Positions 26,489-34,905 of a stretch of 49,722 nucleotides of DNA are shown here, in pieces. Origin of the DNA: Hydrocarboniphaga sp. (GTDB taxonomy: Bacteria > Pseudomonadota > Gammaproteobacteria > Nevskiales > Nevskiaceae). The translations under genes were made by a program, and so were the position numbers. Position 1 is the stretch's first letter. The number at the start of each line of letters is the position of its first letter. The stretch covers positions 1-49,722 of the forward strand of contig NZ_JAQGNT010000049.1 of NCBI RefSeq assembly GCF_028291725.1. Reading direction: 5' to 3'. The notes below the pieces were generated by a model. The model did not search any database, was not told the origin of the DNA, and was given only the letters and a program-made list of their open reading frames with translations.

Positions 26489-26503
26489 TACGCGCCGGCC
26501 CGA

Positions 26504-27235
26504 TCAGGGCGGCGTCAGTTCCAGGCCGAGGTAGTACGAGAATTCATTGGTCTCCGGCGCACGCGTGATGCCGCGTCCGGCCGAGGCGACCACATGCCAG
26601 CGCTCGTTGAACGCATACACTGCGGCCAGGTTGCAGCCGCTGGCCGCAGACCCGCCTTTGCCATCCGGGGTTTCGCGAAACACTTCGGCGCCCAGTTCCA
26701 GACTCCCGGTCACCGGCCGCAATGCACCGATACCGCTGAACCAGGTGTCGCGGTGACCGCTGCCGGGATTGAGACGTACACCGCCACCGCCGAACACTTC
26801 CCAGTCGCCGATGCTCTTCTGCAGCCACAGCGGAAGAAACGTCGAGGCGACTTCGGCGCCATTGGCGAACTCGACCGAAGGATAGAACGCAATCTGCGGA
26901 CGCCAGCCGGCTTCGTCCTCGTGCACGAAGCGATATTTCAAACCGGCTTCAGCACCGCCGTAGTGCCAGTTCCTGGTCTCGTCATGCGGCGCCTGGTACG
27001 CCTGTTCGACTGCGGCGGCGAGCTGCAGATCGGGGCCGACGCCATAGTTGAGTTCGAAGCCCGGCAAGGCGGCGTCCCAGCCCTCGGCCGTATGAGTGCC
27101 GGTGGAGAACAGATAGATTTCGTAATGTCCTTCCGGCGCCGGTTCGGGATCATCGGTCGCAAATGGAGGGCCGGCGCAAGCGACTCCACAGATAAGCAGA
27201 ACCGGCATCGCCAGGCTGTGGCTGAACGGGTGCAT
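26504..27235 (-). CDS. Outer-membrane beta-barrel protein (transporter-like, MetA-pathway type)
   Basis: A 243-residue secreted protein. A short signal peptide (SLAMPVLLICGVACA) is followed by GPPFATDDPEPAPEGHYEIYLFS, the usual opening of small barrel proteins annotated as MetA-pathway of phenol degradation or generic outer-membrane transporters. Repeated amphipathic strands (ELNYGVGPDLQLAAAVEQ, GLKYRFVHED) end with SYYLGLELTP. The ATG at 27235 has GAGGA before it; the longer frame to 27316 overlaps the upstream membrane-protein gene. It follows that gene by about 50 bases on the same strand, so both may form an operon. Cargo is unknown. Confidence 0.78.
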   Translation of the reverse strand: MHPFSHSLAMPVLLICGVACAGPPFATDDPEPAPEGHYEIYLFSTGTHTAEGWDAALPGFELNYGVGPDLQLAAAVEQAYQAPHDETRNWHYGGAEAGLKYRFVHEDEAGWRPQIAFYPSVEFANGAEVASTFLPLWLQKSIGDWEVFGGGGVRLNPGSGHRDTWFSGIGALRPVTGSLELGAEVFRETPDGKGGSAASGCNLAAVYAFNERWHVVASAGRGITRAPETNEFSYYLGLELTPP

Positions 27236-27284
27236 CGATTCCTCAGTCGTTGTGTTCAGATCGGGTAGCGTAGCCCGGCCGACT

Positions 27285-28043
27285 TCAATGCTGTTGTTTT
27301 GCCGCTTTTTGCCCAAACAAAAGAATGCAGCCGAGCATGAACGCGAACAGCGCTGCCGAGGCCGAGTAGCGGCTCAACTCGAGCCCGCCATGATCGATCG
27401 GCTTGTCCAGGAAATCGCCGACGACGGCGCCCAGCGGCCGCGTCAGAATGAAGGCCGCCCAGAACAGCGCCGTGCGCGAGATCCGGCTCCAGCAGTAAGC
27501 CGCGGCGATCGCCGCCAGCAGGCCACCGAAAATGATCGCCGCGCCCAGATAGCCGAACTTCGCCGTATCCGAGGTCCAGTCTCCGAGCGCGGTGCCCAGC
27601 GTCTGCGAAAACATGATGGTCGTCCAGTAGAACATCTGGGCTTTCCGGGATCTGATCGTGGAAATCGAAACCGATCCCATCGAGCGATGCCAAACCAACA
27701 GCGAGCCCAGCAGCAGGGCCAGCAACAGAGTCGATCCGCCGCTATAGCCGATTCGCAGACTCCGCGTGGCAAAATCGGCCAGGGTTGTACCGACCGTCGT
27801 TGTCGCGACGATCGTGGCCCAGTACAGCAGAGGATGAAACCGCCTGGCGCAGATTTGACAGGTAACGGCAGCAGCAAAAAGCGCCGCGAAAATGAAGCTG
27901 CCGACCAGATAGCCCAGATTCATCGACATGGAAACGGCGTCTCCGGCGGTCTCGCCCAAGGTAGTGGCCGCAATTTTGATGATCCAGAAGATCAGCGTGA
28001 TCTCAGGGACCTTGATCAATGCTTCTTTGGTATCGGTGCTCAA
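27285..28043 (-). CDS. COG4705-like integral membrane protein with four internal repeats
   Basis: A 252-residue membrane protein with about eight helices. A 17-residue motif with the pattern [FY]W-x8-[LV]G-x3-[GA]D recurs at 19-35, 74-90, 139-155 and 194-210, each followed by a second hydrophobic helix. The intervals are 55, 65 and 55 residues, so the chain looks like a tandem duplication of a two-helix hairpin pair. The conserved Gly-Asp ends within membrane helices suggest ion or metal coordination and a transport role, but no function is established to my knowledge. The gene starts with SSTDTKEALIKVPEI-type cytosolic residues (MSTDTKEAL). It is upstream of the barrel-protein gene on the same strand. 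Confidence 0.8.
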   Translation of the reverse strand: MSTDTKEALIKVPEITLIFWIIKIAATTLGETAGDAVSMSMNLGYLVGSFIFAALFAAAVTCQICARRFHPLLYWATIVATTTVGTTLADFATRSLRIGYSGGSTLLLALLLGSLLVWHRSMGSVSISTIRSRKAQMFYWTTIMFSQTLGTALGDWTSDTAKFGYLGAAIIFGGLLAAIAAAYCWSRISRTALFWAAFILTRPLGAVVGDFLDKPIDHGGLELSRYSASAALFAFMLGCILLFGQKAAKQQH

Positions 28044-28222
28044 TGTCGCTGGCCTCTTTTGGGTGTTGCATGCAGCCGCTCAGTGCCCAGCGCTCGAATG
28101 CTCATCCGAAAGACCGGCGTCCGTGCTGGAGAACACAGGTTAGCAAGCACTGCCTTAGCGATTCGTTAGGGTGCCGCGCTCGCAAATGCGCAGCAAGGGC
28201 AGCGGCTCTGCTGGCGGATTGG

Positions 28223-28246
28223 CAGGTCGGCAATCCCTTGACGACG
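28223..28246. repeat. Half copy of the family D element
   Basis: CAGGTCGGCAATCCCTTG is a single family D arm without its partner, located just after the GNAT gene on the 3' side. The rest of the 28044-28259 gap shows no other gene or structure. Confidence 0.65.
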
Positions 28247-28259
28247 ATCAGGCTGCGCT

Positions 28260-28781
28260 TCAGCCGTCGACCGGTTGCAGGGGTGTCGGCAAAGTCAGCT
28301 GGTAGAAGCCCAGATCGAGCCAGCGGCCGAACTTGAAACCGGCCTGGGTGATAGTGCCGGCGTGCACGAAGCCGAGTTTCTGATGCAGCGCGACGCTGGC
28401 CGCATTGCTGATGTCGATGCCACCGATCATCACGTGCACCTGGCGCTGGACGGCAAGCTCGATCAGCCGCCGCATCAGCGCGATACCCAAGCCCTTGCCG
28501 CGCTGGTCCCTGTGTACATAGACCGAGTGCTCGACCGAATACTTGTAGGCGGGCCAGGCGCGGAACGTGCCGTAGCTGGCGAAGCCCATCAACTCGCCGG
28601 CGCCGTTCTCCATGCCCACTACCGGGAAGCTGCCGGCCTGTTTGGCATTGAACCAGGCAAGCATGCTGGCGGGTGCGCGCGCCTGATAGTCGTAGAGCGC
28701 GGTCGAGTTCAGAATCGCGTCGTTGAAGATGTCGAGTATCGCGTCGGCATGATGCGCATGCGTGCAATCGACGAAGTGCAT
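28260..28781 (-). CDS. GNAT-family N-acetyltransferase (phosphinothricin acetyltransferase-like)
   Basis: A 173-residue acetyl-CoA-dependent N-acetyltransferase. The N-terminus AILDIFNDAILNSTALYDYQAR resembles the Pat/Bar branch. The acetyl-CoA loop (motif A) is SVYVHRDQRGKGLGIALMRRLI near residues 86-107. NAASVALHQKLGFVHAGTI is the usual motif B region, and the tail FGRWLDLGFYQL is typical for Pat-like proteins. The likely substrates are amino acids or amine toxins, but this branch is broad. It is a single-gene unit. Confidence 0.87.
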   Translation of the reverse strand: MHFVDCTHAHHADAILDIFNDAILNSTALYDYQARAPASMLAWFNAKQAGSFPVVGMENGAGELMGFASYGTFRAWPAYKYSVEHSVYVHRDQRGKGLGIALMRRLIELAVQRQVHVMIGGIDISNAASVALHQKLGFVHAGTITQAGFKFGRWLDLGFYQLTLPTPLQPVDG

Positions 28782-28862
28782 GGAGGCTCCCGCTGAAGTG
28801 GCCCGCTGCAGATTACCAGCGAGTCGTGGAAGACGGGTGGCCCGCGCTCGGGCACAGCCTGC

Positions 28863-29342
28863 CTACTTCGGTGGCTCGGCCTTCGGTTTCCAGGTGCAGC
28901 CCTGCATCGGGTATGCGGTGAACATCGCGTTCATGATCACCAGCTCGGCGGGTTTGGTCAGTTCCAGCGGATTGTCGTGCAGGTACTTGATGACCACCTG
29001 GTTGATCTGGGCCTGGCTCAGGCCGTCCTGCGGGCAGTAACCGTTGAACATGATGAACATTTCAGGGCTCTGCAGCGTGGAGTTCGCGATTTGCTCGGCT
29101 TCTTCGGCCGATTTTCCGGCGTTGCGGGCGATCGACGACATCAGCCTGAAGCCCGTCATGCGCGACGCCAGCAGGTAGCTGTTGATGGTGCCGTTGATCA
29201 GGCCGGTGCACAGGCCTTTTTCCTGTGCGCCCTTGGCATTGCAATAGGCATCGAGTTCGGTGCCGGTAAATGCCGATGCCGGGTTAGCGGCAGCGGCCAG
29301 TAACAGCGCGGCACTGATTTTTTGTCTTATGCTGAATTTCAA
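28863..29342 (-). CDS. Rap1a/Tai-like secreted protein
   Basis: About 159 residues from a TTG start at 29342, chosen because AGGAG lies seven bases upstream and the resulting N-terminus is a clean signal peptide (KFSIRQKISAALLLAAAANPASA). The mature part has cysteines at DAYCNAKG, KGLCTGLING, NGYCPQDG and QGCTWKP, giving a pattern like Rap1a/Tai immunity proteins, which neutralise periplasmic type VI amidase effectors. No effector or secretion gene lies nearby, so it may be an orphan immunity protein or a housekeeping relative. The family call is moderately sure, the role is not. Confidence 0.7.
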   Translation of the reverse strand: MKFSIRQKISAALLLAAAANPASAFTGTELDAYCNAKGAQEKGLCTGLINGTINSYLLASRMTGFRLMSSIARNAGKSAEEAEQIANSTLQSPEMFIMFNGYCPQDGLSQAQINQVVIKYLHDNPLELTKPAELVIMNAMFTAYPMQGCTWKPKAEPPK

Positions 29343-29396
29343 TGGAATCTCCTGGGCGACAGGCGCGATCCTATAGGAGGGCGGCCTGTCGGCCTG

Positions 29397-29474
29397 GTAG
29401 GTTGGGGTGAGCGCAGCGAACCCCAACATCAGCGCGGACGAATGTTGGGGTTCGCGATGCTCACCCCAACCTAC
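29397..29474. repeat. Family B inverted repeat
   Basis: GTAGGTTGGGGTGAGCGCAG faces GCTCACCCCAACCTAC. It lies just downstream of the TonB-receptor stop codon, between that gene and the Rap1a-like gene on the same strand. Confidence 0.88.
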
Positions 29475-29477
29475 AAG

Positions 29478-31931
29478 CTAGACACCGTAGAAGCGATACC
29501 CGAAAGTGATGCCGAAGACTTGCGGCATGCCGGTGTAGCGCACCGTGGTGTCGTAGACCTTGGTGGCCTGCGTCCAGTAGTACTCGTCCGTAACATTCTT
29601 GCCGAATGCGGCGACCGACCAGGTGTTGTCCGCTGCGGCCAGACCGAGACGCAGGTCGAGTACGCCGTAAGCATCCATTTTCAGCAACTGCTTGCCTTCG
29701 TCGCCGGCGACGAAGGCACCTTCCGACTTCGTCTGGTAATGGTAGTCCGCACCGAGCGAGGCGATCTGGCCGCCGGACAGCTCCCACTCGTAGCGGCCGC
29801 CGGTGCTGGCCGACCACTTCGGTATCGTCGGGAACGAGTAGCCCTTGAAGTTGCTAGGCTCGCCGCTGCCGTAAGGGTCGTAGGTCAGGAAGTCGCCGGT
29901 GACTTCGGAGTCGAGGTAGGTGACGCCGGCGTTCAGGGTCAGCCCGTGCAGCGGCTTCCAGATCACGGTGGCTTCGGCGCCTTTCTCGTTGGACTTGGGC
30001 ACGTTGACCAGCGCGTCGATCACGCCGAACAGGCCGGAGGGATCGTCGATGCGGCCGCGCAGCTGCTTGTCGTGATAGTCGTAGTAGAACACTGCGCCGG
30101 TGATCGACACGCTGCGCTCGAACAGGTCGGTCTTGATGCCGGCCTCGTACGACAGCACCGACTCCTGGGTCGCGGGCTGCAACTGCGCGACGCCAGTGGC
30201 CGGCAGGGTCGGGAACGACCCGGACTTGTAGCCCTTGCTGATGGTCGCGTACAGCAGCGTGTTCTCGATCGCCTTCCAGTCGGCGCCGACTCTCCAGGAC
30301 ACGTTGTCCTCGTTCAAGGACAGATGCTGCTCGCCGGGCACGAAGTTGTTGACGGTGATGCAGTCGCCAGCTTGCAGATCGGGATTGAACGGCCGGAATA
30401 GCGCGGTGAAGTTCTCGTCGCCGGCCAGGCAGCCGGTGTATCGGCTGTCGGTCTTGGTGTAGCGCGCGCCGCCGTGCACGCTCAGCGTGTCGAGCAGCTT
30501 GTACTCGAGGTTGCCGAAAACCGCCTTGTTTTCAACGGTGGGCTGGGCGTGGATATAGATGTCGGAGAAGTTGTTCTCCGGCAGATGCGCCGGTGACGAA
30601 TCCGGCAGGATGCCGGTGTTGTTTTCCTCGGTCCGGTCCTTGGAGTACGCGGCGCCGACCACCCAGTTGGCGCGATCGTCCGCAAACAGTCCGCCCAGGC
30701 GCAGTTCCTGGGCAAAGGACTTGACGTTGCCCTGCATGCGCTCGGCGTTGCTGTCCAGCGCCAGGCCGTCGTTCTCGATCAGGTTGTCCTGGCTGTACTT
30801 CGAGAACGAGCTGACCGAGGTCAGCGTGGTTTTCTCGTTGATCGTGTATTCGCCGCGCAGTGCGGTCTGGAAGAAGGCCTCGTCGCGATTCGGCGGGCTG
30901 TCCGGATTCCAGTCGGCCGCACGGGCATTTCGCGGTGCCAGCGGATAGTTGACGATCGGCTGCACCTCGTCGGCGACCTCCGGGTTCTGCAGGTTGATGT
31001 TGATCGCCTGCGGCGCGACGGCGTCGGAGCGATCGGTCCAGCCGTTAACGTTGAGGCGGAAGCGCAGCGCGTCGGAGGCCTGCCAGTCGAGCAGCAGCCG
31101 GGCGCGCTTGGTGTCGCTGTCGCCGAGCTCGCCGCCGTGGGTGTAGCTCTTCTGCCAGGCGCCACCGTCGGCCATGTCGAAGGCGACGCGGTACTTCAGC
31201 GTGTCGGACAGCGGGCCGCTGAAGAAGCCGTTGAGGTTGGTTGCGTCGAAGCTGGCGTAGGTGAACTCAACGCCGGATTCGAACGTGTCGGTGGGTTTGG
31301 CGGCGATGTAATTGATTGCGCCGCCGGTCGCGTTCTGGCCGAACAGCGTGCCCTGCGGGCCTTTCAGTACTTCAACGCGCTCGATGTCCAGCGACGCGGC
31401 CTTCGTCAGCTCCGGGTAGGCGTAGGGCACTTCGTCGACGTAGACGCTGACCGTCGGGCTGGCCGCGAGCGATTGCTCGTTGTAGCCGACGCCGCGGATC
31501 GAATACACCGGCGTGCCGTAGGCGGCGCGCGACACGGTGAAGCTGGGCTCGACCTTGGACAGGTCGCCGACGTCGCGTACGCCAAGGTCGGCAAGTGCAT
31601 CCGCGCTGAGCGCGGTGATCGCCATGCCGACGTCCTTGATCGACTGCTGGCGCTTCTGCGCGGTGACGATGATCTCTTCGATCTCGTCGGACGTTGCGGC
31701 CGGCTCGGGTGCGGCGGCCTGCGCGGCGGGCACCTCCGCAGCCGGTTCGGCGGCGGGCTCGGCGACGAGTTGCGCCGCCGCCTCCGGCGTCGGCGCGGTT
31801 TGCGCCAGCGCAGGCGCCATCATCAGCGCCGACAGCACGCCGCCGGCGGTCGCGGCCGTGGAGGCGCGGCGAATCGCCAGCAGATGGCGGTTCAAGCGGG
31901 GGTTCAAGCGGATCGATCTGTTTTTTGACAC
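29478..31931 (-). CDS. TonB-dependent outer-membrane receptor
   Basis: An 817-residue TonB-dependent receptor that uses inner-membrane energy to import a bulky ligand. It starts at GTG with GAGGAG upstream and has a signal peptide (GGVLSALMMAPALA). An unusual Ala/Pro/Glu-rich linker fills residues 44-82 before the TonB box IEEIIVTAQKR. The plug domain has SIRGVGYNEQ and RVEVLKGPQGTLFGQNATGGAINY. The C-terminal barrel ends FGITFGYRFYGV. The Sphingomonas/Caulobacter style (VTAQKR box, GPQGTLFG) is common in receptors for plant or hydrocarbon-derived compounds. Divergent from the dehydrogenase-led catabolic cluster, so it may import that cluster's substrate. Confidence 0.94.
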   Translation of the reverse strand: MSKNRSIRLNPRLNRHLLAIRRASTAATAGGVLSALMMAPALAQTAPTPEAAAQLVAEPAAEPAAEVPAAQAAAPEPAATSDEIEEIIVTAQKRQQSIKDVGMAITALSADALADLGVRDVGDLSKVEPSFTVSRAAYGTPVYSIRGVGYNEQSLAASPTVSVYVDEVPYAYPELTKAASLDIERVEVLKGPQGTLFGQNATGGAINYIAAKPTDTFESGVEFTYASFDATNLNGFFSGPLSDTLKYRVAFDMADGGAWQKSYTHGGELGDSDTKRARLLLDWQASDALRFRLNVNGWTDRSDAVAPQAININLQNPEVADEVQPIVNYPLAPRNARAADWNPDSPPNRDEAFFQTALRGEYTINEKTTLTSVSSFSKYSQDNLIENDGLALDSNAERMQGNVKSFAQELRLGGLFADDRANWVVGAAYSKDRTEENNTGILPDSSPAHLPENNFSDIYIHAQPTVENKAVFGNLEYKLLDTLSVHGGARYTKTDSRYTGCLAGDENFTALFRPFNPDLQAGDCITVNNFVPGEQHLSLNEDNVSWRVGADWKAIENTLLYATISKGYKSGSFPTLPATGVAQLQPATQESVLSYEAGIKTDLFERSVSITGAVFYYDYHDKQLRGRIDDPSGLFGVIDALVNVPKSNEKGAEATVIWKPLHGLTLNAGVTYLDSEVTGDFLTYDPYGSGEPSNFKGYSFPTIPKWSASTGGRYEWELSGGQIASLGADYHYQTKSEGAFVAGDEGKQLLKMDAYGVLDLRLGLAAADNTWSVAAFGKNVTDEYYWTQATKVYDTTVRYTGMPQVFGITFGYRFYGV

Positions 31932-32585
31932 GACAAACTCCTCAATGCGTTATTTCTTCTGTTCTATGGGTAGTGCTGCTGCAGCGTCCGGGTATGGCTC
32001 CGCTAGCCATGAACCGCGGCGATACCGGCGCTATCGATTGCGCCTTGCTTGCTATGCATTCGTGACCTTGAAACGGCGAGCTTCCCGCTGCCGATCCGTC
32101 CGACGTCCCGTGTCGGCCTGCGTCCGTCCTTGAGGCCGTCTCCTTCGGCCCGCTGCCTGGTTTTGTATCCCTCCGTTCAGCCGTTCGTTCAGCCTTCCGT
32201 TCCTTGGCGGCTGAGTGCTACATGTCGATACGAGTGGAGCTGATAGTAGTGAACCATACCAAAAAACGAAGCTCGGGGGCGCAGGCGGTGCTGTTCCGGC
32301 GACAAATGGACGAACTTGGAGAAAACATCACCAGAAAATCGCCGTGTATGGCCTCGGAAATGCGAATTCGGCGAAATATGGTGATATATGCTGCACTGCG
32401 GAGGGGCGGGATCAGACGGCGAGCGCCCTGGCGTGGCATCGAAGCGCGGCGGCGGATGCCGTCTGCGAGCCGATTGCGTATCGGATAATCGTATGACACC
32501 ATCCTAAAAATGCCGGCCACCGTCAGGCCGCGCGCGACAGAGGCGTTTTTGCCCTGCGTGAACAGTGCCAGGAGAGGCGAACAGC
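31932..32585. other. 654-base intergenic region between divergent genes
   Basis: No convincing gene is present. Short frames near 32204-32496 lack ribosome sites and sensible composition. The left part repeats short pieces such as CCGTTCAGCC and GTTCAGCCTTCCGTTC near 32172-32205. The 32250-32510 part is richer in A/T than its surroundings and probably contains promoters for the receptor and the dehydrogenase. I see no palindromic element here, which is unusual for a gap of this size in the window. Confidence 0.5.
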
Positions 32586-33710
32586 ATGAGCAATCTGAGC
32601 AATCCGCTACACGCGGCCCGCGCGGCCGTCGTGCGTCAGGCCGGCGGCCCCTTTGTGATCGAAGACATCCAGGTCGAGAGCCCGCGCGACGACGAGGTGC
32701 TGGTTCGCCTGGTCGCCTCCGGCATCTGCCATACCGATATCGTGTTCCGCGACGGCGCGATGCCGATCCCGATGCCGATCGTGCTCGGCCACGAAGGTTC
32801 CGGTGTGATCGAGGCGGTCGGTTCCAAGGTCACCCACGTCAAGCCCGGCGATCACGTCGTGCTGTCGATGAATTCCTGCGGCACCTGCCCGAACTGCGCC
32901 AAGCACCAGCCGGCGTACTGCTTCAGCATGCCGCAGCACAACCTGATCGGCACGCGCCTCGACGGCAGCAGCGCGCTGAGCCAGGGCGGTAACAAGATCT
33001 TCGGCGCGGTGTTCTTCCAGTCCTCGTTCTCGACGCTGGCGATCGCGCATATCAACAACACGGTCAAGGTCGACAAGGACCTGCCGCTGGAAATCCTCGG
33101 CCCGCTGGGCTGCGGTATCCAGACCGGGGCCGGTACCGCGATCAACTCGCTGAAGCTGGGGCCTGGCGATTCGCTGGCGATCTTCGGCGGCGGCGCGGTC
33201 GGCCTGTCGGCAATGCTCGGCGCACTCGCGGTCGGCGCCGGCCCGGTGATCGTGATCGAGCCGAACGTCGAGCGTGCCGCTCTGGCGCGCGAACTCGGCG
33301 CCGCGCATACGATCAACCCGAAACAGATCCAGGATGTGCTCGCCACGCTGCGCGAACTCAGCGGCGGTGGCGTGACCCATGCGATCGACACTACCGGCAT
33401 TCCGGCGGTGATGGCGGTCGCGGTGGAAGCGGTATTGCCCAATGGCATGCTGGCACTGCTCGGCGTGCCGCCGGCGGATGCGAGCGTGCCGGCCAACATG
33501 ATGAGCATGCTGATCCGCGGCGTCGGCGTGAAGTACTACGTTGAGGGCGACAGCGACCCCAAGGCGTTCATACCGCGGATGATCTCGCTGTACCGGGACG
33601 GCAAGTTCCCGTTCGACCGCCTGATCAAGCAGTACCCGTTCGAGCAGATCAACGAGGCGGCGCATGCCTCGGAGACCGGCAAGACGATCAAGCCGGTGAT
33701 CGTGTTCTAA
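32586..33710 (+). CDS. Zinc-dependent alcohol dehydrogenase (aryl/benzyl alcohol type)
   Basis: A 374-residue NAD-dependent medium-chain dehydrogenase. Catalytic zinc ligands are C48 (GICHTD), H69-E70 (GHEGSG) and C176 (LGPLGCGIQTGAG). The structural zinc has C98, C101, C104 and C112 (CGTCPNC...YC). The nucleotide fold motif is FGGGAVGLSAM near 188-198. The LGCGIQTGAGT phrase is shared with benzyl alcohol dehydrogenase (XylB) and class III-like enzymes. AGGAGAGG precedes the ATG. It probably oxidises an alcohol to an aldehyde early in the cluster's pathway; the exact alcohol is unknown. It is followed after 22 bases by the membrane protein. Confidence 0.92.
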   Translation: MSNLSNPLHAARAAVVRQAGGPFVIEDIQVESPRDDEVLVRLVASGICHTDIVFRDGAMPIPMPIVLGHEGSGVIEAVGSKVTHVKPGDHVVLSMNSCGTCPNCAKHQPAYCFSMPQHNLIGTRLDGSSALSQGGNKIFGAVFFQSSFSTLAIAHINNTVKVDKDLPLEILGPLGCGIQTGAGTAINSLKLGPGDSLAIFGGGAVGLSAMLGALAVGAGPVIVIEPNVERAALARELGAAHTINPKQIQDVLATLRELSGGGVTHAIDTTGIPAVMAVAVEAVLPNGMLALLGVPPADASVPANMMSMLIRGVGVKYYVEGDSDPKAFIPRMISLYRDGKFPFDRLIKQYPFEQINEAAHASETGKTIKPVIVF

Positions 33711-33732
33711 AGGGATCGTCTGGAGCCACCCC

Positions 33733-34527
33733 ATGAATACCGCGCCTTACGATCATCCCTTGAACCTGACCACGCAGGCCATCATGACCTACGGCAGCTG
33801 GGGTCTGACGCTCGTGCTGCTCGCGGCGGCGCTGCGCCTGTGCTTGCGTGAGCGCACGCCGTTCTACGTGCTGATCGTGCTGGCCGCGATGTTCGGCGCC
33901 TTGTTCGAGCCGCTCTACGATGTCGGCTTCATGCTGCTGTTCTACACGCCGGGGCTATGGACGCATTTCACCGCGTTCGACGTTCCGCAACCGCTGTGGA
34001 CGCACAGCGGTTACGCGGTGCTGTACGCCGCGCCGGCGATCGCGATCTGCAAGCGCATCGGCGAAGGCAGGCTGACGCGTAGTGGACTATACAAATGGGC
34101 CGGCATCGAGCTGGCGATGTCCTGCAGCTTCGAGATGATCGGCATCAACGGCGGCGCCTATGCATACTGGGGCCCGCATGTGTTGCGTATTTTCGACTAC
34201 CCGCTGGTGATCGGCGTGCTCGAGACCGCGCAGGTGATCTGCTTCAGTGTCGCCGCCGCGGAACTGCGCAAGCGCAGCAGCGGAACCGTGCCGCTGCTGG
34301 GCCTGTTCGTGCTGTTTCCGTGCATGTTCTATTTCGCGAACTTCGGTGCCGGCGCGCCGACCATCGTCGCGCTGCACATGGAGACTACGTCGACCGCGCT
34401 GATCATGGCGGCGACGCTGCTCAGCATCGGCTTCGCCGCGATACTGATCCGGACCGCGGCTTCGTTGTTGCCGGCAGCGTCCGCCGCGCCACTGCGTCGC
34501 GCCCTCCGAGTACCGGCAGCGGGTTGA
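33733..34527 (+). CDS. Polytopic membrane protein, possibly AveC-like
   Basis: A 264-residue protein with about seven membrane helices. A conserved-looking acidic and aromatic group, LFEPLYDVGFMLLFYTPGLW, follows the second helix, and FEMIGINGGAYAYWGPHVLRIFDYPL lies further on. This arrangement is reminiscent of AveC-like membrane proteins, some of which act in spiroketal or terpenoid chemistry, but I cannot confirm it. GGAG precedes the ATG, and it is 22 bases after the dehydrogenase, so the two are an operon. A membrane-bound enzyme acting on a hydrophobic pathway intermediate is a reasonable guess. Confidence 0.65.
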   Translation: MNTAPYDHPLNLTTQAIMTYGSWGLTLVLLAAALRLCLRERTPFYVLIVLAAMFGALFEPLYDVGFMLLFYTPGLWTHFTAFDVPQPLWTHSGYAVLYAAPAIAICKRIGEGRLTRSGLYKWAGIELAMSCSFEMIGINGGAYAYWGPHVLRIFDYPLVIGVLETAQVICFSVAAAELRKRSSGTVPLLGLFVLFPCMFYFANFGAGAPTIVALHMETTSTALIMAATLLSIGFAAILIRTAASLLPAASAAPLRRALRVPAAG

Positions 34528-34905
34528 TCGAAAGCAGTGCTGTTTACCAGGCCGGGATTGTCGGGCTGAAGCCCGACCCGCAATCCTCCATGAACCGGGA
34601 GCCCGACCCACCCGTAGGCTGGGTTGCAGCGCAGCGGAAACCCAGCGCCGGATTCGGGCCGCAGTGCTGAGTTTCCGCTTCGCTGCAACCCAGCCTACGC
34701 AGGGGTTCAGGGTCCGTGAGCAGGTCCGCAAGGAACATGGGGCTTTCCATGAACCGGATGCCCGCGTCTGTCGGGCTTCAGCCCGACAGAAGCCGCGACG
34801 AAACGCTGTCGGCCTGAAGGCCGACCTACAGCAGGTCCGCTCTCCCTGGACGGTTCGGGGCTCACGCCGGCATGCGCAAGCCTGCGGCGGTTTCTCCGAT
34901 GGCGT
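34528..34905. repeat. Repeat-filled gap: family G element and small palindromes
   Basis: This 378-base gap between convergent genes holds no gene. Family G spans 34614-34698: GTAGGCTGGGTTGCAGCG faces CGCTGCAACCCAGCCTAC. Flanking it are short perfect palindromes GTCGGGCTGAAGCCCGAC (34561-34578), GTCGGGCTTCAGCCCGAC (34770-34787) and GTCGGCCTGAAGGCCGAC (34808-34825). The gap could end transcripts from both sides. Confidence 0.8.

Noticed and set aside
32204-32496. Two overlapping 93-94 codon frames in the receptor/dehydrogenase gap
   Set aside because: No ribosome site, no motif, and the two frames overlap in different phases.
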